Part shown: positions 8,632-18,005 of the stretch, piece after piece | Layout: every line of letters begins with the position of its first letter | How positions within the stretch are numbered: position 1 is the first letter of the stretch | Assembly: GCF_900176505.1 (NCBI RefSeq) | Contig: NZ_FWYB01000011.1 | Span: forward strand, 1-64,000 | Reading direction: 5' to 3' | DNA length: 64,000 nucleotides | Origin: Pedobacter nyackensis | Lineage (GTDB): Bacteria > Bacteroidota > Bacteroidia > Sphingobacteriales > Sphingobacteriaceae | Position numbers and translations under genes: made by a program | Notes under the pieces: model-generated | Databases searched by the model: none | What the model was told of the DNA's origin: nothing | The model's input: the letters and a program-made list of their open reading frames with translations, nothing else

Positions 8632-9330
8632 ATGAACCCTTACCAGGAGAAGATTGGCATAAAATTTTGGGCAGAAGCTGACAGGCCCCGTGAAAAGCTA
8701 TTACTTAATGGCCGCAGGCACCTTACTGATGCAGAGCTGATCGCTATTTTAGTTGGCTCCGGTAGTAAAAATGAAACGGCGGTAGACCTCAGTAAACGGA
8801 TTCTGTCATTTTATAACAATGATCTGGATGCGCTGGGAAAAGCTTCGGTAAAGGATCTTTCTAAATTTAAAGGAATTGGTGAAGCTAAAGCGCTCTCTAT
8901 CGTTGCCGCACTGGAACTTGGAAGAAGGAGGAAAGAAACCGCAGGAGCTGAGCTCGATAGGATAACTACAGCCACAGAGGCCTTCGAGATCTTGTTGCCT
9001 GTGTTTGCAGATTTGAACCATGAAGAGTTTTGGATATTGATGCTGAATCGCGCCAATTATGTGATTGGCAAACAGCCAATCAGTAAGGGTGGGGTGACAG
9101 GAACAGTAGCAGATCCGAAAGTTATTTTTAAAACCGCACTGGAGCATAATGCTACTTATGTGATTCTGGCACACAATCATCCTTCCGGGAATTTGAAGCC
9201 CAGTCAACAGGATATCAACATGACTAAGAAAATGGTTGAAGCTGGCAGAGTACTCGATCTAAACGTACTGGATCATTTAATTATTACAGATAAATTATTT
9301 TATAGCTTTGGAGATGCAGGTTTAATTTAG
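8632..9330 (+). CDS. radC: RadC family JAB-domain protein
   Basis: A 232-residue protein. The N-terminal ~90 residues hold a helix-hairpin-helix (KDLSKFKGIGEAKALSIVAAL); the C-terminal ~120 form the JAB/MPN metalloprotease-like domain with the metal-binding motif HNHPSGNLKPS plus a following Asp. The family name comes from DNA repair, but a repair role is not established and the activity is uncertain. I used the ATG at 8632; a GTG at 8581 lies inside the rpsT terminator. The gene stands alone before pheT. Confidence 0.88.
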   Translation: MNPYQEKIGIKFWAEADRPREKLLLNGRRHLTDAELIAILVGSGSKNETAVDLSKRILSFYNNDLDALGKASVKDLSKFKGIGEAKALSIVAALELGRRRKETAGAELDRITTATEAFEILLPVFADLNHEEFWILMLNRANYVIGKQPISKGGVTGTVADPKVIFKTALEHNATYVILAHNHPSGNLKPSQQDINMTKKMVEAGRVLDLNVLDHLIITDKLFYSFGDAGLI

Positions 9331-9365
9331 ATGCCCATAGCTTTCTGCTTTCAGCATTAAAATAA

Positions 9366-9373
9366 TATCTTTG
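9366..9373 (+). promoter_or_regulatory. Probable -7 element of pheT
   Basis: TATCTTTG, 17 bases before the pheT ATG, fits TAnnTTTG. The -33 partner is imperfect (TTTC around 9342). The leader would be very short. Confidence 0.5.
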
Positions 9374-9390
9374 CGTTTTATAGAATAAAA

Positions 9391-11790
9391 ATGAAGATAT
9401 CATACAACTGGCTAAAACAATTCATTCAAACAGATAAAACACCACAGGAACTATCTTTGATATTAACCAATATAGGTTTAGAGGTGGAAAGCCTGGAAAC
9501 AGTACAACCTGTTGCAGGTGGTCTGGATGGATTGGTAGTAGGTCATGTGTTGAGCTGCGTGCAGCATCCAAATGCTGATCGCCTACGCGTAACGACTATA
9601 AATGTAGGTGGACCTGAAGTTTTACAGGTTGTTTGTGGTGCACCCAATGTAGCCCAGGGCCAGAAGGTTGTAGTGGCAACTGTTGGTACTACCGTATATC
9701 CGAATTCAGGCGAGCCTTTCAAAATCAATAAGTCAAAAATAAGAGGAGAAGAATCTGTAGGGATGATCTGTGCTGAAGATGAGATTGGCTTAGGCGTTTC
9801 TCATGATGGTATTATGGTTCTTCCTGAAGACACTGTAGTGGGCACAACAGCGAAAGCTTATTTTAAATTGGAAGATGATTACCTTTTTGAAATTGGCCTT
9901 ACACCAAACAGAGCTGATGCTGCATCACATTTAGGTGTAGCGAGAGATTTAGCTGCTTATTTCCGTACTAATATACAGATGCCTGATATTTCGGGCTTTA
10001 AAACTGATAACGAAGATTTACAAATCGATGTAAAGGTTGAAGATACAGAGGCTTGTCCTAGGTATAGCAGTGTTACCATTAGCGGTGTTACTGTTAAGGC
10101 TTCGCCAGACTGGTTGCAAGATAAATTGAAAGTGATCGGTATCAGACCGATTAACAATATTGTAGATATTACCAATTATGTTTTACACGATCTGGGTGTG
10201 CCATTGCATGCTTTTGATGCAGATCAGATCAAAGGAGGAGAGGTAAGGGTTAAGAAATGTGCAGAAGGAACTCTTTTTGTAACGCTTGATGGTGTAGAGC
10301 GTAAGCTTTCATCAGAAGATCTGATGATCTGCAATGCTGAAGAACCGATGTGTATTGCCGGCGTTTTTGGTGGTAAAAGCTCGGGCGTAAGCGAGAGCAC
10401 TACTAATATCTTTTTAGAGAGTGCTTATTTTAATGCAGTATCGGTACGTAAAACTTCGAAAAGACACGGTTTAAAAACTGATGCTTCATTCAGGTTTGAG
10501 CGTGGTACTGATCCTGATATGACTGTTGTAGCTTTAAAACGCGCAGCATTGTTGATCGCTGAGCTAGGTGGTGGAACGATTGCCTCTTCGGTATCCGACC
10601 TTTACCCTAATCCGGTACAAGCTTTTGATGTAGCAGTAAGCTATCAAAATATTACTAAATTAATTGGTGCTGAAATCCCTGCGGAAGAGATTAAAGCTAT
10701 TATTGTTGCATTGGGCATCGAAGTAGTTGCTGAAACTGCTGAGGGCCTGAGCCTGAAAGTCCCTGCTTTTAAAGTGGATGTAACACGTGAGTGCGACATT
10801 ACTGAAGAAGTGCTTAGGATTTATGGTTACAACAATATTGAAATTCCAAGTAAAATAAATGCTTCTTTGTCTTATAGTTCGAAACCTGATAAAGAGCAAA
10901 CTCAACATGTTATTGCTGATATGCTAACAGCAAATGGCTTTTTAGAGATTTGGTGTAATTCTTTAACCAAAGGTGTTTATTCAAAAAATCCTGAAGAAGC
11001 TGTACAGATCTTAAATCCATTAAGTTCGGATTTGAATGTGATGCGTCAGGAGTTGTTAATGCCAGCTTTAGAAAGTGTTGCTTACAATCAGAACAGGAAG
11101 ACTGCTGATATTAAGTTTTATGAATTTGGTAAGACTTATCACCTGATTAATGAGAAGTATGTAGAGCGTCCGCGTCTATTGGTATTGCTTTCTGGTAGCA
11201 ACCAGACTGAGCAGTGGAACCAAAAGCCAACATCGGTTAGCTTTTATCATTTAAAAGCTGCAGTGGATGCAATCATCGGCCGCCTGGGTATTACCGGTTA
11301 TCAATCTGATGAAGTAAATGACGAGAGCTTTGCTTTCGGATTGAAGTATTTCAGAGGAGATAAAGTAATTGTGAGCTTTGGTGCGGCAACGACTGCGGAT
11401 AAGAAGAAAGCTGATGTGGATAAGGATGTTTATTATGCAGACTTTGACTGGGCTTTGTTACTGGATATGGTAAGGAAGAACAAGATTGTTAACAAGGAGG
11501 TGTCTAAATACCCAGCGGTAAGAAGAGACTTGTCGATGTTGGTAGATACAGCAGTTACTTTTGATGCTTTAAAAACCGTTGCATTTAAATCAGAGAAAAA
11601 ATTGATTAAAAATGTGCAGGTATTTGATGTGTATGTTGGCGATAAATTACCTGAAGGTAAGAAGTCATACGCGTTGAATTTTACCATTCAGGATGAGGAG
11701 CAAACCTTAACCGATAAGCAAATTGATGCAGTTATGCAAAAGATTATTCATAACTTAGCACAAACAGTAAAAGCAGAAATTAGAAAGTAA
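9391..11790 (+). CDS. pheT: Phenylalanine-tRNA ligase beta subunit
   Basis: The 799-residue beta chain of the alpha2-beta2 enzyme that charges tRNA-Phe. The domains appear in the normal order: EMAP-like tRNA-binding domain (~40-150, GLVVGHVLSCVQHPNADRLR), B3/B4 editing region (~200-400, with the YNNI and KTSKRHGLKTDASFRFERG stretches), B5, the catalytic-like core, and the C-terminal anticodon-binding domain (~705-799, VSKYPAVRRDLSMLV). The length is normal. pheS is not nearby. It is followed by two short cell-division-related genes 20 and 31 bases apart, likely in one transcript. Confidence 0.97.
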   Translation: MKISYNWLKQFIQTDKTPQELSLILTNIGLEVESLETVQPVAGGLDGLVVGHVLSCVQHPNADRLRVTTINVGGPEVLQVVCGAPNVAQGQKVVVATVGTTVYPNSGEPFKINKSKIRGEESVGMICAEDEIGLGVSHDGIMVLPEDTVVGTTAKAYFKLEDDYLFEIGLTPNRADAASHLGVARDLAAYFRTNIQMPDISGFKTDNEDLQIDVKVEDTEACPRYSSVTISGVTVKASPDWLQDKLKVIGIRPINNIVDITNYVLHDLGVPLHAFDADQIKGGEVRVKKCAEGTLFVTLDGVERKLSSEDLMICNAEEPMCIAGVFGGKSSGVSESTTNIFLESAYFNAVSVRKTSKRHGLKTDASFRFERGTDPDMTVVALKRAALLIAELGGGTIASSVSDLYPNPVQAFDVAVSYQNITKLIGAEIPAEEIKAIIVALGIEVVAETAEGLSLKVPAFKVDVTRECDITEEVLRIYGYNNIEIPSKINASLSYSSKPDKEQTQHVIADMLTANGFLEIWCNSLTKGVYSKNPEEAVQILNPLSSDLNVMRQELLMPALESVAYNQNRKTADIKFYEFGKTYHLINEKYVERPRLLVLLSGSNQTEQWNQKPTSVSFYHLKAAVDAIIGRLGITGYQSDEVNDESFAFGLKYFRGDKVIVSFGAATTADKKKADVDKDVYYADFDWALLLDMVRKNKIVNKEVSKYPAVRRDLSMLVDTAVTFDALKTVAFKSEKKLIKNVQVFDVYVGDKLPEGKKSYALNFTIQDEEQTLTDKQIDAVMQKIIHNLAQTVKAEIRK

Positions 11791-11810
11791 GAAATAAAAA
11801 TATATTATTC

Positions 11811-12101
11811 ATGTCATCAGTTGCAGATCAATTAACCTCAGTATTGCATAAAACTACCCGCTTAATGGAGCTTTGTAGTGCCTTGCAAGAAGAAAATGAG
11901 CTGCTTAAGCTGGAAAATGAATCAGTAAAAAGTGCATTTGATAAAGCGAAGACAAAGAATTCGGACCTTGAAGAAAAGCTTAGGGTGTTGAAGTTGGCGA
12001 AAAGTATCGAAGGCACAAGTGAAAAGACACTTGATATAAAGCAAAAAATTAACGATTTTGTGCGTGAAATAGACAAGTGTGTTGTATTACTTAAAAAATA
12101 A
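11811..12101 (+). CDS. Small coiled-coil protein upstream of zapA
   Basis: A 96-residue protein predicted almost wholly helical, with heptad-like Leu/Glu/Lys patterning (LCSALQEENELLKLENE). No named domain is recognised. It lies between pheT and zapA with short gaps on both sides, so an association with the divisome is possible. Short coiled-coil proteins such as ZapB partner ZapA in other bacteria, but I see no direct homology and the comparison is only by size and position. Confidence 0.75.
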   Translation: MSSVADQLTSVLHKTTRLMELCSALQEENELLKLENESVKSAFDKAKTKNSDLEEKLRVLKLAKSIEGTSEKTLDIKQKINDFVREIDKCVVLLKK

Positions 12102-12132
12102 GTAGTACCTAAAAGTGAAACAAAGCTAAGAA

Positions 12133-12423
12133 ATGGGAGAAATCTCGATAAAAATAACTATTTCCGATCGTATATATCCCTTAAAGGTTAGTACGGAAGA
12201 GGAAGAAATTGTAAGGCGGGCAGCCAAGATTATTAATGAGCGCATAAAGGACTATCAGGAAAATTATGCGGTTAGAGATAAACAGGATTTGCTATCTATG
12301 GCAGTACTGCATTATGCAACGGCAGTATTGAGGGTAGAGAACAAAGTCCAGAATCAGGACACTGCTGTTGCCGAGAAGGTGGAGGAATTGGATAGTTTAT
12401 TAAACGGATTTTTTACAAAATAA
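12133..12423 (+). CDS. zapA: Cell division protein ZapA
   Basis: A 96-residue protein with the ZapA start (MGEISIKITISDRIYPLKV), then EEEEIVRRAAKIINERIKDYQ and a C-terminal helix. ZapA cross-links FtsZ filaments at the division site. The length and order of elements fit the family. The 357-base gap after it holds a candidate 6S RNA, matching the zapA-ssrS neighbourhood known from proteobacteria. Confidence 0.9.
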   Translation: MGEISIKITISDRIYPLKVSTEEEEIVRRAAKIINERIKDYQENYAVRDKQDLLSMAVLHYATAVLRVENKVQNQDTAVAEKVEELDSLLNGFFTK

Positions 12424-12462
12424 GTACGTTCTTTATATAAGTTAAGATTAGCACGAAGATAT

Positions 12463-12640
12463 AGCCGCAGCTACGTTTTTGAGTTTCACTATTTTTAAAA
12501 CTTAACACTTCAATATTTATAGGATTAAGAGGGTGTATTTCATTTGCATTTATGTACCTGAAAATGACTCAAATCCTAATTATAATTAGTTGAGGTTTTT
12601 AAAACTTGGGGCTTGATAAATTTAGTTGCGGTTTTTTTTT
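12463..12640 (+). ncRNA. ssrS: Candidate 6S RNA
   Basis: About 178 nt between zapA and rny. Its ends pair over 11 bases: 12463-12473 (AGCCGCAGCTA) with 12623-12633 (TAGTTGCGGTT), with two G-U pairs, and a T run follows, so the closing stem doubles as a terminator. Inside are a second paired zone (GAGTTT with AAACTT), a long weakly paired bubble, and a terminal stem TAGGATT/AATCCTA. Size, open-bubble rod shape and position after zapA fit 6S RNA, which binds the RNA polymerase holoenzyme. I see no clear TAnnTTTG element before it. Alternative: an unrelated structured intergenic RNA. Confidence 0.6.
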
Positions 12641-12697
12641 GAAACCATTTTTATGGTTTTGTAACCAAAACAAACAAAGATAAATTAACGAGAAAAA

Positions 12698-12759
12698 TAA
12701 TCAGATAGGATCAACATCCCGAAGGGGTTGATAAAAATCATAAAGATTGTATCTGATTA
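12698..12759 (+). promoter_or_regulatory. Structured leader of rny
   Basis: Perfect 10-base inverted repeat at 12698-12707 and 12750-12759 encloses a second stem (12710-12715 with 12727-12732) capped by CCC-GAA-GGG. It ends 21 bases before the rny ATG. No T run follows, so it is not a terminator. RNases often control their own mRNA through such leaders; this is inference. Confidence 0.55.
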
Positions 12760-12780
12760 AACAATAAATAAAAATAGAGA

Positions 12781-14346
12781 ATGGATATAATAGGATATGT
12801 ATTGATCGGCCTGGTGGTCGGCGCCGTTGTCGGCGTGCTGGTAGGGAGATACCTGCTGAGAAACCTGCTAAAAACGCAGGAGATTGCGGCCCAGACGAAG
12901 GTGAAGAAAATGCTTAAAGACGCAGAAAGCAAAGCCGAGATTTTAAAAAAGGACCGCTTACTTGAAGCAAAGGAGAAGTTTCTGCAATTGAAATCTGAAC
13001 ATGAGCAAGAAGTAAATAGCAAAAACAACCAGATCAACCAACGCGAAAATGCCATCAAGCAAAAGGAGCAAAGCATCAATCAGCGTTTAGAGAACTATAA
13101 CAAAAAAGAACAGGAACTTGATAACCACAAAAAGAACCTGGAAAAACAAACTGAGCTGGCTGTAAAGAAACAGGAAGAAGTTGATGTTTTAAAGAATCAA
13201 CATGTTATGCAATTGGAAACTATTGCTGGCCTGAGCGCTGATGAAGCTAAAAACCAATTGATCGATAGCATGAAGCAGGAAGCGCGTACGCAGGCTATGA
13301 TTCAGGTGAAAGATATTGTAGATGAAGCTAAGCTTACTGCAACTAAAGAAGCTAAGAAAGTGGTAATTCAGACGATACAGCGTACTGCTGTTGAGGCTGC
13401 TATTGAGAACACTGTTTCTATCTTTCATATCGAAAGTGATGAGATCAAAGGTCGTGTAATTGGTAGAGAAGGCCGTAACATTCGTGCCCTTGAAGCTGCT
13501 ACAGGTATTGAGATCATTGTGGATGATACCCCTGAGGCGATTATCTTATCAGGATTTGATCCGGTAAGAAGAGAGATTGCCCGTTTAGCATTACACCGTT
13601 TGGTAACTGATGGCAGGATTCACCCTGCACGTATTGAAGAGGTTGTAGCTAAAACCAAGAAGCAGATCGAAGATGAGATTGTTGAGATTGGCGAGCGTAC
13701 AGTGATTGATCTGGGTATCCATGGTCTGCACCCTGAGTTAATCAGGATGGTAGGACGTATGCGTTACCGTTCGTCGTATGGTCAGAACTTGTTACATCAC
13801 TCACGTGAGGTAGCTAATTTCTGTGCTACTATGGCTGCTGAGCTAGGCTTAAACGCTAAAATGGCGAAACGTGCTGGTTTATTACATGATATAGGTAAAG
13901 TGCCTGATGATAACCCGGAATTGCCACACGCAATCCTTGGTATGCAACTGGCTGAAAAATATAAGGAGCATCCTGAAATTTGTAATGCTATTGGTGCTCA
14001 CCATGACGAGATAGAAATGACTTCAATGATCTCGCCGATTATTCAGGCTTGTGATGCGATTTCAGGTGCCCGTCCAGGTGCACGTCGTGAAGTTGTAGAA
14101 AGCTATATCAAACGTTTAAAAGAACTGGAAGAGTTAGCCCTTTCTTACCCAGGTGTAGAGAAAACTTTCGCTATACAAGCAGGTAGAGAGCTACGTGTGG
14201 TAGTTGAAAGTGAAAGAGTAACTGATCAGCAAGCTGAATTGTTAGCTGCTGATATCTCTAATCGTATACAGACAGAGATGACTTATCCGGGACAGATTAA
14301 AGTTACGGTAATCAGAGAAACCAGATCGGTTTCATTTGCAAAGTAA
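12781..14346 (+). CDS. rny: Ribonuclease Y
   Basis: A 521-residue endoribonuclease that starts mRNA decay at the membrane. The order of parts is complete: N-terminal membrane helix (residues 4-22), a long charged coiled coil (~30-190), a KH RNA-binding domain (~210-270, GRVIGREGRNIRALE), and an HD domain (~335-430) with the catalytic HD in LLHDIGKVPDD. The length is normal for the family. A structured leader lies just upstream and a strong terminator downstream, so it is its own unit or is read through from zapA and the putative 6S RNA. Confidence 0.96.
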   Translation: MDIIGYVLIGLVVGAVVGVLVGRYLLRNLLKTQEIAAQTKVKKMLKDAESKAEILKKDRLLEAKEKFLQLKSEHEQEVNSKNNQINQRENAIKQKEQSINQRLENYNKKEQELDNHKKNLEKQTELAVKKQEEVDVLKNQHVMQLETIAGLSADEAKNQLIDSMKQEARTQAMIQVKDIVDEAKLTATKEAKKVVIQTIQRTAVEAAIENTVSIFHIESDEIKGRVIGREGRNIRALEAATGIEIIVDDTPEAIILSGFDPVRREIARLALHRLVTDGRIHPARIEEVVAKTKKQIEDEIVEIGERTVIDLGIHGLHPELIRMVGRMRYRSSYGQNLLHHSREVANFCATMAAELGLNAKMAKRAGLLHDIGKVPDDNPELPHAILGMQLAEKYKEHPEICNAIGAHHDEIEMTSMISPIIQACDAISGARPGARREVVESYIKRLKELEELALSYPGVEKTFAIQAGRELRVVVESERVTDQQAELLAADISNRIQTEMTYPGQIKVTVIRETRSVSFAK

Positions 14347-14374
14347 AAGCGCAACAAAATTGTTGTATTTCATA

Positions 14375-14405
14375 AAAGCGGTAGATTAGTCTACCGCTTT
14401 TTCTA
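14375..14405 (+). terminator. rny terminator
   Basis: Perfect 11-base stem AAAGCGGTAGA / TCTACCGCTTT (14375-14385, 14390-14400), TTAG loop, T run. Confidence 0.9.
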
Positions 14406-14430
14406 TTTTTACAAAGAAAACTACCATAAC

Positions 14431-14955
14431 ATGAAGAAGGATCAAAATAAGGCAATGGCGATTGAAAGTAAAAGCAAGGTTGATGTACTTTTTGATAAAT
14501 ATGCAGAAAGTCATCAGAACCATACCAATGAAATCATTCATTGGATTTGTGTCCCGTTAATTGTGTTTAGCTTATTGGGGCTGGTATGGGCCATCCCTTT
14601 TCCTCACCTTGAATTTTTAGGGAAGTATAACGGGTTTTTAAACTGGGCATCCTTTCTGATCGCTTTTTCTTTATATTATTACTTCACCTTATCACCTGTT
14701 TTGTCCTTTCTAATGCTATGGGTAATAAGTTTGATGAGTTACTTCATCGTTCAGCTAGAATACTGGCAGACAGCTGGTGGACCTGCATTTTGGTTAGTTT
14801 GTGCAGTGATTTTTGTAGTAGCCTGGATAGGTCAATTCATAGGTCATAAAATCGAAGGAAAGAAGCCCTCATTTTTAGAAGATGTTAAGTTCTTGTTAAT
14901 CGGCCCAATTTGGTTATTACACTTTATTTGTAAAAAAGTGGGGCTAAGATACTGA
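14431..14955 (+). CDS. Mpo1/DUF962-like membrane protein
   Basis: A 174-residue protein with the DUF962 (YGL010w/Mpo1-like) start: FDKYAESHQNHTNEIIHWICVP, followed by four hydrophobic segments to about residue 135 (including a short FIGHKIEGKKPSFLED stretch with the family's second His). The yeast relative Mpo1 is a dioxygenase acting on 2-hydroxy fatty acids, and the conserved histidines seen here would bind iron. The bacterial role is not known. A second start lies at 14455. The gene is alone between a terminator and the repeat-array promoter of the next receptor. Confidence 0.8.
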   Translation: MKKDQNKAMAIESKSKVDVLFDKYAESHQNHTNEIIHWICVPLIVFSLLGLVWAIPFPHLEFLGKYNGFLNWASFLIAFSLYYYFTLSPVLSFLMLWVISLMSYFIVQLEYWQTAGGPAFWLVCAVIFVVAWIGQFIGHKIEGKKPSFLEDVKFLLIGPIWLLHFICKKVGLRY

Positions 14956-14967
14956 TCTTAATAGCAC

Positions 14968-15045
14968 TTAACATAGAATTAACACGTTGGTAAACGAATG
15001 GTAATTTAGCGCTAACATAGGGCTAACATTGTGGTAATAACTTTG
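14968..15045 (+). promoter_or_regulatory. Seven-repeat PhoB-type box array and promoter
   Basis: Hexamers begin every 11 bases at 14968, 14979, 14990, 15001, 15012, 15023 and 15034: TTAACA, TTAACA, GTAAAC, GTAATT, CTAACA, CTAACA, GTAATA. The last overlaps TAACTTTG (15038-15045), a TAnnTTTG element. No TTTG is present at -33; the CTAACA at 15012, 26 bp before the -7 element, takes its place. Direct repeats of TTAACA-like hexamers with 11-bp spacing are how PhoB/PhoP-type regulators bind. The regulator itself is inferred. Confidence 0.75.
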
Positions 15046-15068
15046 CTGGAAATTAATATACGGCAAAA

Positions 15069-17888
15069 TTGAAATCACAACTAAACCTTAAAAGAGCAAT
15101 AATTACTGTACTATTCGTAATTATTAGCGCAACAGTATTTGCACAAACGGGAAAAATTTCAGGTAAGATATCTGATAAGAAGACGGGTGAAACACTGATC
15201 GGTGTAACGGTAAAAATCAAGGGTACTACAAAAGGCTCCTCTACTGATGTAGAAGGACGCTACGTAATAAGTGCATTAACAGCAGGTAAATATACTATCG
15301 AAGCTTCTTATGTTGGTTATACCACTAAGAGCATCGCTGATGTTGAAGTAACCGGTACGGGAACTACTTCGGTAGATTTGATCATGGAAGAGTCTAATTC
15401 ACAAAAACTGAATGAAGTGGTTGTGACTGGACAGGCGAGCAGAGAAACACAAACTGCTATTCTTATGAATCAAAAAAACTCAACAGAGATCAAGCAGGGT
15501 ATCGGCATACAGGAAATGTCGAGAAAAGGCGTAAGCGATGTTGAGGAAGGATTGACTAAGATTACAGGTATCACAAAGGTAGACGGTAGAGGTCTATTTG
15601 TACGTGGTTTGGAAGACAGATACAATAATCTATTGATTAACGGTCTGGCGGTTCCTTCAAATAACCCGTTCAAAAAGATTATTCCTTTGGATTTGTTTCC
15701 AACAGATATCGTAAGTGTATTGGAAACTTATAAAACCTTTAACTCAGGTTTATATGGTGATTTCGCAGGGGGTACATTTAATATTGTTACCGCCAAAGGA
15801 GAGAAAAGCCTAACTAAGATTAATATAGGAACTAGCTTTACAACCAATAACAACTTCAGGAAGTTCCTGATTTCTAAAGACGCCAATTCCTTTAGTGATT
15901 TTGTAGGTTTCTCAGGAAATGAGCGTGACCTTCCTAAGGTAGTTGGTAAGGTTCCTGGCGCTTACACCATGACACCGGATGAGGCCAATACACAGTTTGG
16001 TTCTGGTTTTGATGTAGAGGAAAAAACAGCTCCTTTGAATAGCAGCTTTGGTATTTTGCATACTCAAAAAATTAATCTTCAAAATCAGCGTTATCTGCAA
16101 TACCTTGTGTCTGTAAATTTCGATAACAATTTCCAGGTAAGAGAGGGTGTAGATAGATTTTTCAATACCGCTCAGGGAAATTATGATAATAATCTATACA
16201 CTACCAAGTACAAGTTCTCTACGAACTCATCTGTGTTGGGTGCAATCAACTACAGGACGGAACGCTTAAACTTAGGAGTGAATGCTTTTTATCTTAAAAG
16301 CACAGAGAACATGATCCAGGATCAGTTAGGTTATACCAATAGCCAGGCTACTGTAAATAATTCTTTTATCAGATTAAATCAGTTGCAAAATACGGACTTT
16401 TTAAATGCTCAACTTACTGGTGGTTATAAACTGACTAAAGACGACAGACATAGTGTAAAGGCAGGCGTATCTTATTCGAAAACAAAATTTGAACTGCCTG
16501 ATAGAAAATCCTTCAGAGGCTCACGTGTTGATGATGAAAACAGCTCAGTAAACTATACCGGTAACAGCATAGTTAGACAATACATGGATTTCGATGGTAG
16601 CTTTTATGCTTCTGGCTTAGCAGAGTACAATTGGAAATTTGGAAATGAAGATTTAACTAAAGCACATAAACTCTCTTTAGGTTACAATGGATCATTTAAT
16701 AAAATGGAATCAACTTTCAGATTCCTTGTTTCTCAAAATATGGGTTCAAACAATGTAATCTTTAATACCAATCAGCCGGATGCTAAATTTTCTTCTGAAA
16801 TCACTGATGGCAGTTTCACTTACAGAGATGGATCAAACGCGACTTATAAGGCAAGAATGCAAGAGGCAGTTAATGCAGGGTATGCAGATTTGGCTTTAAG
16901 GTTAAGTGACAAAACTAATTTAAATGTAGGTACCAGATTTGAACAGTCGCAAAGAATAACGAGGTACAGAAACTCAGGAAGCTTTGATGCTCCTTTTGAG
17001 AAAATTGTAAAAGAGAACTTTGACATCCTTCCTTCCCTGAATTTAAAATATGCTTTAAATGACAATTCGAATTTCAGGATTTCAGCGTCTAAAACATTAA
17101 CGAAACCAGTAATTATGGAAGCATTCCCTCTGGAGTTTGTTAACCCTGATGCAACTATTGAAAATGGTAATCCAAACGTGATCAATAGCAAGAATTACAA
17201 CCTGGATGTGAAATATGAATTGTTTCCATCCAATAAAGAAATGTTAGCCATAACAGGTTTTGCAAAGTATTTACAAGACCCTATTGAAAGGTTATTCGTT
17301 CAATCAGCAGGCAGTGGTGGTTTGCAGATTACCTATAACAACTCTAAGAAAGCAATTTTGTATGGGGCAGAATTAGAGTTCTTACTTGAATTAAAAAGAT
17401 TAACGGAATCACTTTCAAACTTCTCAGTAGGCTTTAACACTTCATTGATGGTTACTGAAGTGACGATTGACAGACTTAAAAATAGTACTGAAACTGCTGC
17501 AATGCCTGGTAACAGTGGTAAACGTAAGCTGCAGGGAGCTTCGCCATGGTTGATTAATGCGGATATAAAGTATGAGGCTGAATTTAGTAAGAAATGGAAA
17601 AACACCATGACCTTAGCTTATAATATTTATGGAGAACGTATTTATGCAGTAGGTACAAATGGATTGGATCACTATTATGAGAAACCTTTTGGTAAGCTGG
17701 ATTTCATTTGGAACAATAAAATTGGCGATAAATGGGATGTAAAAGTTGGTGTAGAAAACATATTAAACCCACTTTATAAAGTTGAATTAGGAGATAAGAG
17801 CCAGATAGACATTGTAGAGAAAGATCTGACAGTAAAGGATTACAAAAGAGGTGTAGGTTTCTCTCTAGGCTTGGGCTATACCTTTTAA
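15069..17888 (+). CDS. TonB-dependent receptor under a PhoB-type promoter
   Basis: A 939-residue outer membrane receptor starting with TTG; no ATG lies in frame before the mature protein and the predicted transcript start is only ~20 bases upstream. Signal peptide to ~residue 25 (ending VFAQ), carboxypeptidase-like regulatory domain (~30-115, GETLIGVTVKIKGT), plug (~125-260, with GLFVRGLEDRYNN and VPSNNPFKK), then a barrel ending in Phe (GLGYTF). The VRGLEDRYN/PLDLFP type plug marks a receptor subfamily distinct from SusC. It pairs with the beta-helix lipoprotein downstream. A phosphorus-containing substrate is suggested only by the promoter. Confidence 0.9.
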   Translation: MKSQLNLKRAIITVLFVIISATVFAQTGKISGKISDKKTGETLIGVTVKIKGTTKGSSTDVEGRYVISALTAGKYTIEASYVGYTTKSIADVEVTGTGTTSVDLIMEESNSQKLNEVVVTGQASRETQTAILMNQKNSTEIKQGIGIQEMSRKGVSDVEEGLTKITGITKVDGRGLFVRGLEDRYNNLLINGLAVPSNNPFKKIIPLDLFPTDIVSVLETYKTFNSGLYGDFAGGTFNIVTAKGEKSLTKINIGTSFTTNNNFRKFLISKDANSFSDFVGFSGNERDLPKVVGKVPGAYTMTPDEANTQFGSGFDVEEKTAPLNSSFGILHTQKINLQNQRYLQYLVSVNFDNNFQVREGVDRFFNTAQGNYDNNLYTTKYKFSTNSSVLGAINYRTERLNLGVNAFYLKSTENMIQDQLGYTNSQATVNNSFIRLNQLQNTDFLNAQLTGGYKLTKDDRHSVKAGVSYSKTKFELPDRKSFRGSRVDDENSSVNYTGNSIVRQYMDFDGSFYASGLAEYNWKFGNEDLTKAHKLSLGYNGSFNKMESTFRFLVSQNMGSNNVIFNTNQPDAKFSSEITDGSFTYRDGSNATYKARMQEAVNAGYADLALRLSDKTNLNVGTRFEQSQRITRYRNSGSFDAPFEKIVKENFDILPSLNLKYALNDNSNFRISASKTLTKPVIMEAFPLEFVNPDATIENGNPNVINSKNYNLDVKYELFPSNKEMLAITGFAKYLQDPIERLFVQSAGSGGLQITYNNSKKAILYGAELEFLLELKRLTESLSNFSVGFNTSLMVTEVTIDRLKNSTETAAMPGNSGKRKLQGASPWLINADIKYEAEFSKKWKNTMTLAYNIYGERIYAVGTNGLDHYYEKPFGKLDFIWNNKIGDKWDVKVGVENILNPLYKVELGDKSQIDIVEKDLTVKDYKRGVGFSLGLGYTF

Positions 17889-17901
17889 AATCAAAAATCA
17901 G

Positions 17902-17979
17902 TTAACAATTATTTAACCTATTGATGATCTAAGGGTAAAGTAAAATTAACCTATTGAAAATATTGAAGAATTAAATTTG
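17902..17979 (+). promoter_or_regulatory. Second PhoB-type repeat array and promoter
   Basis: TTAACA at 17902, TTAACC at 17913, GTAAAG at 17935 and TTAACC at 17946 all keep an 11-bp phase. TAAATTTG at 17972-17979 is the -7 element; the last TTAACC begins 26 bp before it, the same geometry as at 15012/15038. Confidence 0.7.
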
Positions 17980-18005
17980 AAGAAATGAAAACAAATCTTT
18001 TAAAA

